This document shows positions 1 through 7,636 of a stretch of DNA of 17,242 bases, piece by piece. The notes beneath the pieces were generated by a model. The model was not told the origin of the DNA. It ran no database searches and worked only from the letters and a program-made list of their open reading frames with translations. A program made the translations under genes and the position numbers. The stretch is from Anaerolineae bacterium. Its GTDB lineage: Bacteria; Chloroflexota; Anaerolineae; JADYZS01. The stretch's first letter is position 1. Every line of letters starts with the position of its first letter. Where the stretch lies: contig JADYZS010000144.1 of NCBI GenBank assembly GCA_020853075.1, positions 1-17,242 of the forward strand, given 5' to 3'.

Positions 1-333
1 GGCCACATCGGTAGCGGCGCGCAGAGTGCCGCCGCGCAAGGAGGCTAGAAAATCCACCACGATGTAGTGAAAGCGTATGCGCCCCTCCTCGTCTCGCGTG
101 ATAGGCTCAAAGATGCCGACCAGAGGGCCTGGTTCTACATCTAACCCCGTTTCCTCTACCACTTCGCGCCGCACCGCCTCGGCAGCGGTCTCACCCAATT
201 CCACCAGGCCGCCCGGCAAACCCCAGGTGCCCTTGCCCGGCTCTTGCCCCCGCTGCACCAGGAGGACTTTCCCATTATCTATCACTACGGCGCCCACCCC
301 GACCAATGGGGCCTCCGGATACTCTCTCCGCAT
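1..333 (-). CDS. NUDIX hydrolase (partial, C-terminus outside window)
   Basis: The visible 111 residues hold a complete NUDIX box at residues 42-64: G42, E48, then REVVEETGL at 56-64, with the metal-binding Glu cluster intact. The family hydrolyses nucleoside diphosphates linked to another moiety (ADP-ribose, oxidised dNTPs, NADH and others) using Mg2+. The substrate cannot be told from this fragment, although the PGGLVELGE lead-in and the following short beta strands resemble the ADP-ribose pyrophosphatase/MutT-like single-domain group. The start ATG at 333 is chosen because GGAGGT (338-343) sits 4 nt upstream. It begins 30 nt after the stop of the last TPR gene on the same strand, so it may be the distal gene of that transcript, but its own strong ribosome-binding site suggests independent translation. 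The gene continues past position 1. Family assignment is sure; substrate is not. Confidence 0.93.
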   Translation of the reverse strand, partial: MRREYPEAPLVGVGAVVIDNGKVLLVQRGQEPGKGTWGLPGGLVELGETAAEAVRREVVEETGLDVEPGPLVGIFEPITRDEEGRIRFHYIVVDFLASLRGGTLRAATDVA

Positions 334-337
334 TTCT

Positions 338-343
338 ACCTCC
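338..343 (-). promoter_or_regulatory. Ribosome-binding site of the NUDIX gene
   Basis: GGAGGT read on the minus strand, 4 nt before ATG 333. It is a near-perfect Shine-Dalgarno and fixes the start. It contrasts with the weak or absent sites in front of the upstream TPR genes. Confidence 0.7.
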
Positions 344-363
344 GCTGTTGCCCCTATGCCGCC

Positions 364-2007
364 CTAAAGCGGCAGGTTGACGTCACGAGCGAGCCCGGCG
401 GCAAACGAACATCTGAGATCGGGATGCCGCAGTCGGCGACCGGTCTCCGCCACCAGTTCCGCGGCTTCGGCCTGAAGCCGGCCGGCGGTATCCTGATCTC
501 CGACCTGGCCGTGTACGTGTCGCAGCCAGCGTCTCGCTTCAATCTGAATGGGGCGATAGCACATAAGGTCGGCCAGATCGCGCGCGGTCACGAAATCTGC
601 TTTGGCCGCAGGCAGATCGTGCCGGGCAAGATGCACCTGACCCCGGAGCAACAGGCCTCGTGCCTGGTACTTGCGTGCCTGGGTGCAGGCGGCCCAGCCC
701 AGTAGGTCATCCACAGCCTGAGCAGCATCAACGAAGCGCGCTTGGGCCACACAGAGCCGGGCACGCGCATCGGCCAGGCGGGTTTGCCAGCGCCACGAGT
801 GAAAGCCAAATTCGGGGCGACCCATCCATTCCTGCACCGCCAGGATATACTCCTCCGCTTCGTCAAGTTTGCCCAGGGCTGTGCAGTCCAGCGCGAGGTT
901 AATCCAGGTGCTGATCTCTGGCGGGCGTACCGGCGCTGCGCGCGCCAGTTCCAGCCCGGCGCGATCCAGTTTGTACGCGGCCTCCCAATCGCCCAGTTCG
1001 GCAGAAAGCCAGGCTCGTGTATTCGGGTATTGAGCCAGCCCGAAGGGGTTGTGAGTCTCTTCAGATAGGAGCCGCCCAGTCTCAAGGGCGTCCAAGGCAG
1101 CGTCATATCCGCCCCGCCCCCCTTCGGCTCGCGCCAGTAGATACAGCGACACGATCTCGCCCACATGGTCATTCAGGCTTTTCTTTACGTCGTGCGCCTT
1201 CTTTGCCCAGGCAGCCGCGCGCCCAAAACGGCCACGGAAATTATCCTGGACGCCGAGGTAGAAGAGAGATTCCCCTTCGGCCGCGCGCTCATCGCTCGCA
1301 CGGCTGGCAAACAGAGCGCGCCGCATGTGGGGATATGCTTCTGATAGGCGCCCGTCGGCCTGCGCCACCAGACCTGCGACCAGGTAGGCGCGCAGGGCTA
1401 CGGAACGGTCTGCCAGGGCACTTGCCCGCTTTTCGGCCTGCTGCGCCGTCGCCAACGCTTCTGGGCTCTTGCCACTTAACCAATAGAGCCAGGCAACCCG
1501 GCCCATGATCCTGCACTCGTCATCAGGGCGGCCCGCCTGCCGCGCAAGAGCCAATGCCTCCTCATAGTCTGCCAATGCCTGGGAATACTGGCTGAGGAAT
1601 TCGTGCAATTTGCCTCGCGCCTCTCGTATCGCCAGGACCTCTTCTGCCGGCGCGCCGTCGCTCATGGAAAGCGCGCGGGCAAACAGGTCAAGGGCTTCCT
1701 GGTTAGCGTAGCGCCGCGCGGCGCTTCTCCCCGCCTGCAGGAGATAGTGGCGAGCGCGGTCTGGGGCCTCTCCTCGCTCCCAGTGGTACGCCAACACGTC
1801 GCTGCGCTCCTCCGTGCCGTCCGGAAAGGCTCGCTCGGTGGCTTCTGCGATCTCGCGGTGCAGTTGCCGTCGTTCCGACCTCAAGAGCGATTGATACACC
1901 GCCTCTTGTGTCAACGCCTGCTTAAACATATACGACTGGTCGGCCCCGGCCACGCGCCGCAGGATTTCCATTTCTTCTAATCGCACGAGTAACTGGTCAA
2001 GGTTCAT
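364..2007 (-). CDS. Free-standing TPR protein, third module (547 aa)
   Basis: This 547-residue protein is made almost wholly of helical tetratricopeptide-type repeats (recurring A..Y..AL...A pattern). It has no signal peptide or membrane segment, so it should be cytoplasmic. It has no cyclase or ATPase part. Its first residues, MNLDQLLVRLEEMEILRR, followed by a FKQALTQEAVYQSLL motif, align with about residue 654 onward of the full-length cyclase (FKHVLTQETAYSSIL). The gene is therefore a complete copy of that protein's C-terminal half. It ends with a degenerate form (HPDLRCSFA) of the closing LR.SFL motif shared by the paralogues. The start ATG 2007 is chosen because homology begins there. 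The open frame continues to 2313, but that extension only shadows the neighbouring gene. It lies 7 nt after the preceding stop with no clear Shine-Dalgarno, which suggests coupled translation. It is the most divergent of the three. TPR domains usually bind proteins or peptides; the partner is unknown. Confidence 0.85.
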   Translation of the reverse strand: MNLDQLLVRLEEMEILRRVAGADQSYMFKQALTQEAVYQSLLRSERRQLHREIAEATERAFPDGTEERSDVLAYHWERGEAPDRARHYLLQAGRSAARRYANQEALDLFARALSMSDGAPAEEVLAIREARGKLHEFLSQYSQALADYEEALALARQAGRPDDECRIMGRVAWLYWLSGKSPEALATAQQAEKRASALADRSVALRAYLVAGLVAQADGRLSEAYPHMRRALFASRASDERAAEGESLFYLGVQDNFRGRFGRAAAWAKKAHDVKKSLNDHVGEIVSLYLLARAEGGRGGYDAALDALETGRLLSEETHNPFGLAQYPNTRAWLSAELGDWEAAYKLDRAGLELARAAPVRPPEISTWINLALDCTALGKLDEAEEYILAVQEWMGRPEFGFHSWRWQTRLADARARLCVAQARFVDAAQAVDDLLGWAACTQARKYQARGLLLRGQVHLARHDLPAAKADFVTARDLADLMCYRPIQIEARRWLRHVHGQVGDQDTAGRLQAEAAELVAETGRRLRHPDLRCSFAAGLARDVNLPL

Positions 2008-2014
2008 CGGAAAT

Positions 2015-3784
2015 CTACCCGTTAGCCAGCACAGCATGGACCTGGGGGCGTCTGAGGAACGAGGCGCGCAACGTCGGAGAGCCTGCATGGTCGGCGATGT
2101 GAAGAACGACCCCACGCGCCTGATTACGAAGCCCCTCTGCTTCGGCCTGGTTCCCCTGCCCCCTCTCCACCTGGCTGAGAGAGAACAAGATTCTCCATAG
2201 GATGCGATGCGAGTTGTGGGCTTCGGCTTCGGCGCGGGCTTGCCGTAGAACCTCGCACGCCTCTTCCCCCCGGCCCAATGCCGTGAGAGCCTCGCCTTTG
2301 ATATAGAACGCATCGGCCAGGAAGGGGTGCATGCCGAAATTCTGAAGCGCGGTGATCAGCCCGTCCACTTGACCGATAGCACGGGTGTACTCTTTACGAG
2401 CGAGGGCGATCTCACCCTCAACCAACGGAACGAGCACAAAGGCAAAGGAGTTGGGGTCCAAATCGTTGAGTTCCAGGCGGGCTTCCGCAATCGTTGCCTC
2501 GGCTTCTCCCAGGTTCCCACCGAGAAATTGCAGGTAGGCCAGGGCAACCAAAGCATCCGGTCGTTCGCCACGCAATTGACCTTGTGCCTTCTCCAAGGCG
2601 AGATGCGCCAAACCCAGCCCCTGCTCTACTGCGCCCAGGAGCCCATAAGCCCACCCCAGGAGGGCGCGCATGCCTACAATAGACATGATGGACCCTGCCT
2701 CCTCTCCCAGGCGGATGGACTCCTCCGCCCCTGCGATGAAGCGATCCATCTGACCGCGATCAAAATAGACGTAACCTGCAACCGAGAGGCTAAAGGCCTG
2801 GCCCCACTCGTTCTCGGCCACCTGGCTAAGCCGGTACGCTTCATCTGCCGCTGCGATGGCCTGATCGTACTCACCGACGAAGAAATGCAACATGCTCGTA
2901 TTGGTAAGATTCTCTGCCAGCATCGGGAGGTTGCCCAGGGCCTGCCAGATCTCGCGCGCCTCTAACAGGGCCGCCCGCGCGCGGTCAGCCTTGCCGTACA
3001 CCACGTAGGAGCGCCCGACATCGTTCAGAGTGAAACCTAGCTGCTCCTGCAGACCGAGTTCCCGCGCGATGGCTAGCGACTCCTCCCCATACTCAATGCT
3101 CTCGGCTATGTGGCTGGTTGACTGGCTCACCAGAGAGAGGTTCCAGAGTATCTTTGCTTCGGCCTCGCGGTCCCCCGTCTCGCGCGCCAGGGTAAGAGCC
3201 TCTTGCGAGAGGGCTTTTCCTCGGGTCGGGTCGTATCTGCTGGTGAGAGCGGAGTAAATGGTGGCGCAAGCCATCAGAGCCGCAAGTCGCATCTTGTGGT
3301 CGCCATTCCCCTCCGCCAGCATCTGTATCTCCGCGTAGAGGGCCACAGCCTCATCGTACTTGCCGTCTAACTCCAGGGCCCGCCCGCAACTGGTATAAAG
3401 GTGGATGAACTCCTCGCTGCTGGCCGCGCCGCGCTTGGCGATCTCTAACGCACGCAGATAGTGACCTACCGCCTCGGTGTTCGCATATTTACGACGGTCG
3501 GCATCACCGGCCATCGTCAGATATTTGAGGGCGCGGTTGTCTCTGGCCTCGTAGAAGTGCTGGCCGAGCACAGGCGCGAGTTCCTCCAGCCGGTCGGGAT
3601 AGATCCGCTCCAAGGCGTCGGCAGCCGCCAGGTGCAAATGCCTGCGGTCTTGCTTCAAGAGCGATGCGTAGGCCGTCTCCTGCACCAGCGCGTGCCGGAA
3701 AAGGTATTCCAATTCTGGATCCGCCGCAATGAGGCGGATGAGCCCAGACGATTCCAGATTGCCGAGTTGGTTATCCAGGTTCAT
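2015..3784 (-). CDS. Free-standing TPR protein, second module (589 aa)
   Basis: This is a TPR-repeat protein without enzymatic domain, signal peptide or membrane helix. It begins MNLDNQLGNLESSGLIRL, then EYLFRHALVQETAYASLL. That is the same winged-helix-like boundary segment that links the ATPase and TPR parts in the full-length cyclase. Repeats fill the rest, and it closes with AGSPTLRASFL. It is clearly closest to the neighbouring TPR gene at 3896-5671 (DPE.EYLF.H.LVQETAY.SLL.QDR, LGQHFYEA, RALKYLT.AGD and RRKYANTEA are shared or nearly so). Its ATG forms an ATGA overlap (3784-3781) with the stop of a 37-codon relic of another TPR copy. There is no convincing Shine-Dalgarno, so it probably relies on coupled re-initiation. 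Likely a sensory or scaffolding module for the cyclase proteins; this is inference from homology and position. Confidence 0.87.
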   Translation of the reverse strand: MNLDNQLGNLESSGLIRLIAADPELEYLFRHALVQETAYASLLKQDRRHLHLAAADALERIYPDRLEELAPVLGQHFYEARDNRALKYLTMAGDADRRKYANTEAVGHYLRALEIAKRGAASSEEFIHLYTSCGRALELDGKYDEAVALYAEIQMLAEGNGDHKMRLAALMACATIYSALTSRYDPTRGKALSQEALTLARETGDREAEAKILWNLSLVSQSTSHIAESIEYGEESLAIARELGLQEQLGFTLNDVGRSYVVYGKADRARAALLEAREIWQALGNLPMLAENLTNTSMLHFFVGEYDQAIAAADEAYRLSQVAENEWGQAFSLSVAGYVYFDRGQMDRFIAGAEESIRLGEEAGSIMSIVGMRALLGWAYGLLGAVEQGLGLAHLALEKAQGQLRGERPDALVALAYLQFLGGNLGEAEATIAEARLELNDLDPNSFAFVLVPLVEGEIALARKEYTRAIGQVDGLITALQNFGMHPFLADAFYIKGEALTALGRGEEACEVLRQARAEAEAHNSHRILWRILFSLSQVERGQGNQAEAEGLRNQARGVVLHIADHAGSPTLRASFLRRPQVHAVLANG

Positions 3785-3894
3785 AGGGCATCCAATATAG
3801 CACGCGCTTGCGGCGTGTTGAGAAACGAGCCCCTTAGTTCCGGTGTGCCTACGTGGTCAGCGAAGATTCCAGGGCGCTGAGCAGATTGCCTCAC
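3781..3894 (-). pseudogene. Relic C-terminus of a lost TPR paralogue (37-codon mini-ORF)
   Basis: Between two TPR genes the minus strand encodes, in a frame different from the upstream gene, FADHVGTPELRGSFL followed by NTPQARAILDAL and a TGA. This matches the last ~28 residues of the neighbouring TPR proteins (IADHAGSPTLRASFL... and IAERAGSPQLRASFL...). Homology covers about 3781-3867. Further upstream it fades into non-homologous sequence. The frame can open at GTG 3894, one base after the TGA (3898-3896) of the preceding gene, giving 37 codons, and its own TGA overlaps the next ATG (ATGA, 3784-3781). It is best read as the scar of a deleted TPR gene. Whether the peptide is translated is unknown, but the arrangement would let ribosomes pass the scar and reach the next start. 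Confidence 0.75.
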
Positions 3895-3895
3895 G

Positions 3896-5671
3896 TCATG
3901 CGGCTTCCAGAACGGCACGCACCGAAGACGAACTCAAAAATGAAGCGCGCAATTGAGGCGAGCCGGCACGCTCGGCGATGAAATCCACTATCTCCCGTGC
4001 TTGCTGGCAAAAAGATTTCGCTGCCGTCTGGTTGCCCCGCGCTCTCTCAACACGGCTGAGGGCGGCGAGAATCTTCCACCAGATGTGTCGTACTGTCCTG
4101 GTTTCAGCCTCCACACGGGCTTGCACGAGAGCCGCGTAGGCCTCATCAACTTGCCTCTGCTCAAGAAAAGCCATGCCCCTATAATAGAGTACATAGGGGA
4201 GCAGGGCACGTGCGCCGAGTTTCTTTAACCTCTCCAACCTTATTTCAGCCAGAGCTACCAATTGGGAATAGGTTTGCCGTACCATACCGAGTTCAAAATC
4301 GGCCAACAACCACATGGTGTCAATGTAAAGCAGATCCTCGCCCTGATTCACCTGAGATACCCGCTGCATGGCTCTTTCGGCCTCACCATATTCGCCGCGA
4401 TAGATATGGATCAACGCGAGGCCACCCAGCGCCTGCGCTAACCAGAAGGGAACCCGTGCCTCAGCATGGGCAACGGCCTCGCGGGCCCTGTTGAGTCCCT
4501 CATCAAGAGTACCCAGGAGACCAAACAAGTGAGCCTGATTACTAAGAGTGATGGTCCGTCCGGCCAGAAATCCTGCTTCGTCGCTCCTCCGTAGTGCTTC
4601 ATCCAGGGCGGTCAACGCTTGTTCCGACTCGCCTATCTGCAATAAGATAGCACCTCGCACACCCTGGCTATATGCCTGACCCCAGAGGTTGCCGATGGGA
4701 TGGCTGATGCGATATGCTTCATCAGCCAGGTCTAAGGCTTGTGCAAACTCACCATCAACGGCTAGATGGTTGGCTGAGCTGGTTAGATTATCTGCCAACA
4801 TTGGCAAGTTACCGAGTTCGCGCCAGAGGGAACGGGCCTCCGTCAGCGTTGGCAGTTTTCGTTCGGCATACCCTGCGCGCCAATAGACCATACCGCCAAG
4901 ATCGTTGAGGGTGTAGGCCAGTTGCTCACGCAGGTTTAACTCGCGGGCGATAGCCAGCGACTGTTCACCGTATTGAATCGCCTCATCTACCCGGCTCGTA
5001 AAGAAGTGAAGGTGCATCAGATTCCACAGAATCCTGGCTTCGGCCTCGCGGTTGCCCAGATGCCTCGCCAGAACAAGACCACGATCCGCCAACAACTGCG
5101 CCTGTTCGGGGGAGTGCATAGCCGTGATCGCCGAATGAATCGTGGCACGGTGCATCAGCGCGGCCAGCCTCAACGAAAGGTCGTTGCGCTCGCCAGATAG
5201 AGCCTCCATCTCCTCGTAGTTGGCGGCTGCCTCAGGATAGCGACCACTTATCTCCAACACACGACCACGGCTCACGTAGAGATGAGTGAACTCCTCTGTG
5301 CTCAAGTTGGGAGTACGCCGGGCGACCTCCAATGCTTGCGTATATTGTTGTAGGGCCTCAGTGTTCGCATATCTGCGTGCGGCCAGGTCGCCGGCCAGGG
5401 TGAGATAGCGCAGAGCGCGGGGGTCGTCGCCCGCCTCGTAGAAATGCTGGCCCAGGAGCGTCGCCAGTTCATCCTGCCGTCCGGGATACAGCCGCTCCAA
5501 CGCCTCGCCCACAGCCAGGTGCAACCGCTTGCGATCCTGCCGCAGAAGCGATTCGTAGGCGGTCTCCTGTACCAGGTTGTGCTTAAAGAGATATTCGTAT
5601 TCCGGGTCGGCCTGGGCTTGCCGGATCAAGCCCGACGTCTCAAGCGTCCCCAACTGGCTCTGGAGCGTCAC
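3896..5671 (-). CDS. TPR protein, first module, probably the detached C-terminal half of the broken cyclase (591 aa)
   Basis: This 591-residue TPR protein starts at GTG 5671, which overlaps the upstream TGA as GTGA (5671-5668). AAGGGG about 7 nt before the GTG could serve as a Shine-Dalgarno. The N-terminus, TLQSQLGTLETSGLIRQ then EYLFKHNLVQETAYESLL, follows directly on what the upstream fragment encodes when both are laid on the 1234-aa paralogue, with no obvious missing residues. The two frames are therefore probably halves of an originally fused receptor. The frame here has TAG at 5677-5675 just upstream, so simple read-through from the upstream frame could only shift within two codons. 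Repeats cover the rest, and the C-terminus is AGSPQLRASFL plus a short tail. It is cytoplasmic and has no catalytic motif. Its intact length, equal to the C-terminal half of the full-length protein (~575 aa), argues that it still makes a product. Confidence 0.86.
   Translation of the reverse strand: MTLQSQLGTLETSGLIRQAQADPEYEYLFKHNLVQETAYESLLRQDRKRLHLAVGEALERLYPGRQDELATLLGQHFYEAGDDPRALRYLTLAGDLAARRYANTEALQQYTQALEVARRTPNLSTEEFTHLYVSRGRVLEISGRYPEAAANYEEMEALSGERNDLSLRLAALMHRATIHSAITAMHSPEQAQLLADRGLVLARHLGNREAEARILWNLMHLHFFTSRVDEAIQYGEQSLAIARELNLREQLAYTLNDLGGMVYWRAGYAERKLPTLTEARSLWRELGNLPMLADNLTSSANHLAVDGEFAQALDLADEAYRISHPIGNLWGQAYSQGVRGAILLQIGESEQALTALDEALRRSDEAGFLAGRTITLSNQAHLFGLLGTLDEGLNRAREAVAHAEARVPFWLAQALGGLALIHIYRGEYGEAERAMQRVSQVNQGEDLLYIDTMWLLADFELGMVRQTYSQLVALAEIRLERLKKLGARALLPYVLYYRGMAFLEQRQVDEAYAALVQARVEAETRTVRHIWWKILAALSRVERARGNQTAAKSFCQQAREIVDFIAERAGSPQLRASFLSSSSVRAVLEAA
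5668..5671 (-). other. GTGA stop/start overlap splitting ATPase and TPR halves
   Basis: Minus-strand GTGA: GTG (5671-5669) starts the 591-aa TPR protein and TGA (5670-5668) ends the ATPase frame. This is a typical translational-coupling junction. A -1 shift would be needed to fuse the frames. The TAG at 5677-5675 in the TPR frame leaves only two codons for it, and no slippery heptamer is present there. Confidence 0.8.
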
Positions 5672-6096
5672 GCGCTAACCCCTTTCCCAAGCACCTGTTC
5701 CAACACACGCACCTGGAACCTGCGCCCGATGACCGACGCGACCTGCAAGGTGCGCTTAGCCTCTTCCGAGAGGCGGTCAATACGGGCCATGAGCACACCT
5801 TGCAGCGTATCAGGGATCTCAATGTTCTGAATCTCGCCAGTGACAGTCCAGTGGTCGCCCTGACGGGTGATTCCGCCCTGGTCAATCAACATCCGAATCA
5901 CTTCTTCTACGAAGAAGGGGTTCCCTTCGGCTTTGGTGAGGATCAACCGCCGTATGCTATCGGGCAGGGCCTCAACTTCCAGGAGGTTGCTGACCAATTG
6001 CTTGCTGTCTGTTTCAGACAAAGGCGAGAGGTGGAGTTCAATAGCGCTGACACCGGAAACCTCGCGCGCCTGGTTGATAAGTTTCCAACCGGGAAC
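5668..6096 (-). pseudogene. C-terminal ATPase segment of the broken cyclase, downstream of an in-frame stop
   Basis: These 142 codons are in the same frame as the 7584-6097 gene and are cut from it only by TAA at 6099-6097. They read VPGWKLINQAREVSG, then LILTKAEGNPFFVEEVIR, VPDTL-like IPDTLQGVLMARIDRL and VIGRRFQVRVLEQVLGKG. They match residues ~513-650 of the intact paralogue (RKAEGNPFFVEEVIRSLL, VPDTLTGVIMARLDRL, VIGREFQFDVL). This is the lid/arginine-finger side of the AAA_16-type ATPase. It ends at TGA 5670-5668, overlapping the GTG of the TPR gene. Independent translation could in principle start at TTG 6021 or ATG 5892, but neither has a good ribosome-binding site. It is annotated as a stranded fragment. 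If the TAA is read through or is a sequencing error, this and the upstream piece form one ~638-residue protein. Confidence 0.8.
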
Positions 6097-6099
6097 TTA
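6097..6099 (-). other. In-frame premature TAA in the second cyclase gene
   Basis: The frame is open on both sides (495 codons before, 142 after) and homology to the intact paralogue runs through the stop without a gap. The stop falls on a position that is Gln (CAG) in the paralogue. A single C-to-T change from CAA explains it. Confidence 0.85.
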
Positions 6100-7584
6100 C
6101 CTGACGGGGCGTGCCACAAATACAAACACCAGAGGGGATTCGGCGGCTATCGGCAAGACCTGTAGCCCAAGCTCAATAGATGAGGGGTCGGCCCAGTGCA
6201 CATCCTCACAGACAACGACCGTCGGCGCAGTTTGCGCGAGGGTCCGTAACACGCGCTTGAACCCGGCGACGTACTTAGCCTGTAGCGCGGGCCCATCCAA
6301 ATACCGGACCCGCGCGGCCATCTCCTCTTCCAGCCGCAGACCCAGCAGATGGCCGAGGAACGGATAGACTTCTTTCAGTTCTTCACCAAAGAGGCCTTCC
6401 ATTCTCCGGCGGAGGGCGATGTGGATTTCTTCGGCAGAGGAGCCGGTAGGAACGCCAATCAGAGCCCGCAGGACATCGGTGCTCAAGTGATGCGCCATGG
6501 AGGAACCATAAGAGAGGCCGCGCCCCTCAAACCAATGTAAGCCGCCTTCGCCCGCTGCGGCGAGAGCAGCCCGACGCCACTCTGTCACTAAACGCGATTT
6601 GCCCAGACCCGCCTCGCCGATGATCGCTACGGTGGCCCCATGCCCCGCGCGCAGATCGGAGATGATCTGCATGAGCGTTGAGAATTCCCGATGGCGGCCC
6701 ACCAGCGGCGAAGAGAGTCCGGCGAGGCCGCGCGTGCGCACCGCGCCCTTCCGCTCGCTCAACACGCGGAAGACCCGCACAGGTTCCGCCTTGCCCTTGA
6801 CCGTGATTTTGCCCTGATCTTCATAATCAAAGAGCACCGGCGCCAACCGGCAGGTGTTTTCTGACACCAGGATCGTGTTAGGCTCGGCGGCGCTTTGGAT
6901 CCGGGCAGCCAGGTTGACCGTATCGCCGACGGCGAGATATTCCATGTGCAAATCGCTGCCGATATGGCCGACGACGACGAGACCTGTGTTCAGCCCGATC
7001 CGGATTTGCAGATCCGAGACACGGTTTCGCCCGCGCAGTTCGTCCGCATAGTCGCGCATGGATGCCAGGATCCTGAGAGAGGCGCGGATCGCACGTTCCG
7101 GGTCGTCCTCATGGGCCAGCGGCGCACCGAAGAAGGCGAGGACGCCATCGCCCAGGAGTTGGGCAATGGTCCCTTCATAAAGATAGACAGCCTCGCTCAC
7201 GCGCCGGTGCGCGCCCGACACGATCTCTCGCCAGTCTTCCGGATCCATCTGCTCGGCCAGCGCGGTTGAGCCGACGATGTCGGTGAAAAGGGCGGTGACT
7301 GTTTTGCGCTCGCCCTCTATCCGCTCCCGTTCGGCCAGGACCTTGCTGGCAACGTTCTGTGGCGCGGCACGGCGCAGCGCATCCAGGGGTTCGCTCCTGG
7401 CGACGGGCGCAGAGCGCGCTGTGGCCGTCGCGCCTGTCAGGTTGAACCCACAGTTTTGACAGAACCTGGCACCAGCTGAAACAGGCTTGCCACAGTTGGG
7501 GCAAACCCGCTCCAGCGGTTGGCCGCAGTTCTGGCAAAATCTCGCATCAGCCGCGTTCTCAAATGAACAATTTGGGCACTTCAT
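6097..7584 (-). CDS. Zinc-ribbon, class III cyclase, truncated ATPase protein (495 aa, premature stop)
   Basis: Two CxxC-x10-CxxC zinc ribbons (C3/C6/C17/C20 and C28/C31/C42/C45) are followed by a class III nucleotide cyclase domain at about 94-275 and the start of an AAA_16/STAND-like ATPase. Metal Asp residues are D102 (LFTDIVGST) and D146 (LLGDGVLAFFG). Transition-state Asn and Arg are N224 and R228 (GDTVNLAAR). The base-reading positions are Q142 and L217, not Lys and Asp/Thr. Walker A is GEAGLGKS at 323-330 and Walker B VVVCEDVHWAD at 456-466. Translation stops at TAA 6099-6097, which aligns with Gln512 of the intact paralogue (R-P-x-R-stop versus R-P-R-R-Q), probably CAA to TAA. Start ATG 7584 is fixed by GAGGAGGG (7590-7597) 5 nt upstream and by homology; the open frame to 7716 is not homologous. 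It lies 52 nt after the intact cyclase gene. The N-terminal fragment could still cyclise nucleotides, without ATPase/TPR control. Confidence 0.9.
   Translation of the reverse strand: MKCPNCSFENAADARFCQNCGQPLERVCPNCGKPVSAGARFCQNCGFNLTGATATARSAPVARSEPLDALRRAAPQNVASKVLAERERIEGERKTVTALFTDIVGSTALAEQMDPEDWREIVSGAHRRVSEAVYLYEGTIAQLLGDGVLAFFGAPLAHEDDPERAIRASLRILASMRDYADELRGRNRVSDLQIRIGLNTGLVVVGHIGSDLHMEYLAVGDTVNLAARIQSAAEPNTILVSENTCRLAPVLFDYEDQGKITVKGKAEPVRVFRVLSERKGAVRTRGLAGLSSPLVGRHREFSTLMQIISDLRAGHGATVAIIGEAGLGKSRLVTEWRRAALAAAGEGGLHWFEGRGLSYGSSMAHHLSTDVLRALIGVPTGSSAEEIHIALRRRMEGLFGEELKEVYPFLGHLLGLRLEEEMAARVRYLDGPALQAKYVAGFKRVLRTLAQTAPTVVVCEDVHWADPSSIELGLQVLPIAAESPLVFVFVARPVR
6685..7584 (-). repeat. 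Duplicated zinc-ribbon/cyclase module, copy 2
   Basis: The first ~300 codons of the second cyclase gene are about 80 % identical (by eye) to those of the 1234-aa protein at 10442-11341, without gaps, including the linker between zinc ribbon and cyclase. Similarity starts at the ATG (upstream DNA differs) and falls sharply after Walker A. Confidence 0.8.
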
Positions 7585-7589
7585 CTGAA

Positions 7590-7597
7590 CCCTCCTC
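7590..7597 (-). promoter_or_regulatory. Ribosome-binding site of the second cyclase gene
   Basis: GAGGAGGG on the minus strand, 5 nt before ATG 7584. It decides the start against the longer open frame beginning at 7716. Confidence 0.75.
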
Positions 7598-7636
7598 GTT
7601 TCACGTTGACCAAACGCCATAGCATCTATCAAACGG

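Noticed and set aside
403..416. 14-base repeat AAACGAACATCTGA also present at 11370-11383
   Set aside because: About one such match is expected by chance in a window of this size. One copy is coding and the other intergenic, with no wider similarity.
2008..2313. N-terminal extension of the 547-aa TPR gene up to 2313
   Set aside because: It is Arg-rich antisense-like sequence in another frame of the upstream TPR gene. Homology to the paralogues starts at ATG 2007.
77..3880. Plus-strand open frames opposite the NUDIX and TPR genes
   Set aside because: They are low-complexity, Arg/Pro-rich shadows of well-supported minus-strand genes, without ribosome-binding sites or recognisable domains.
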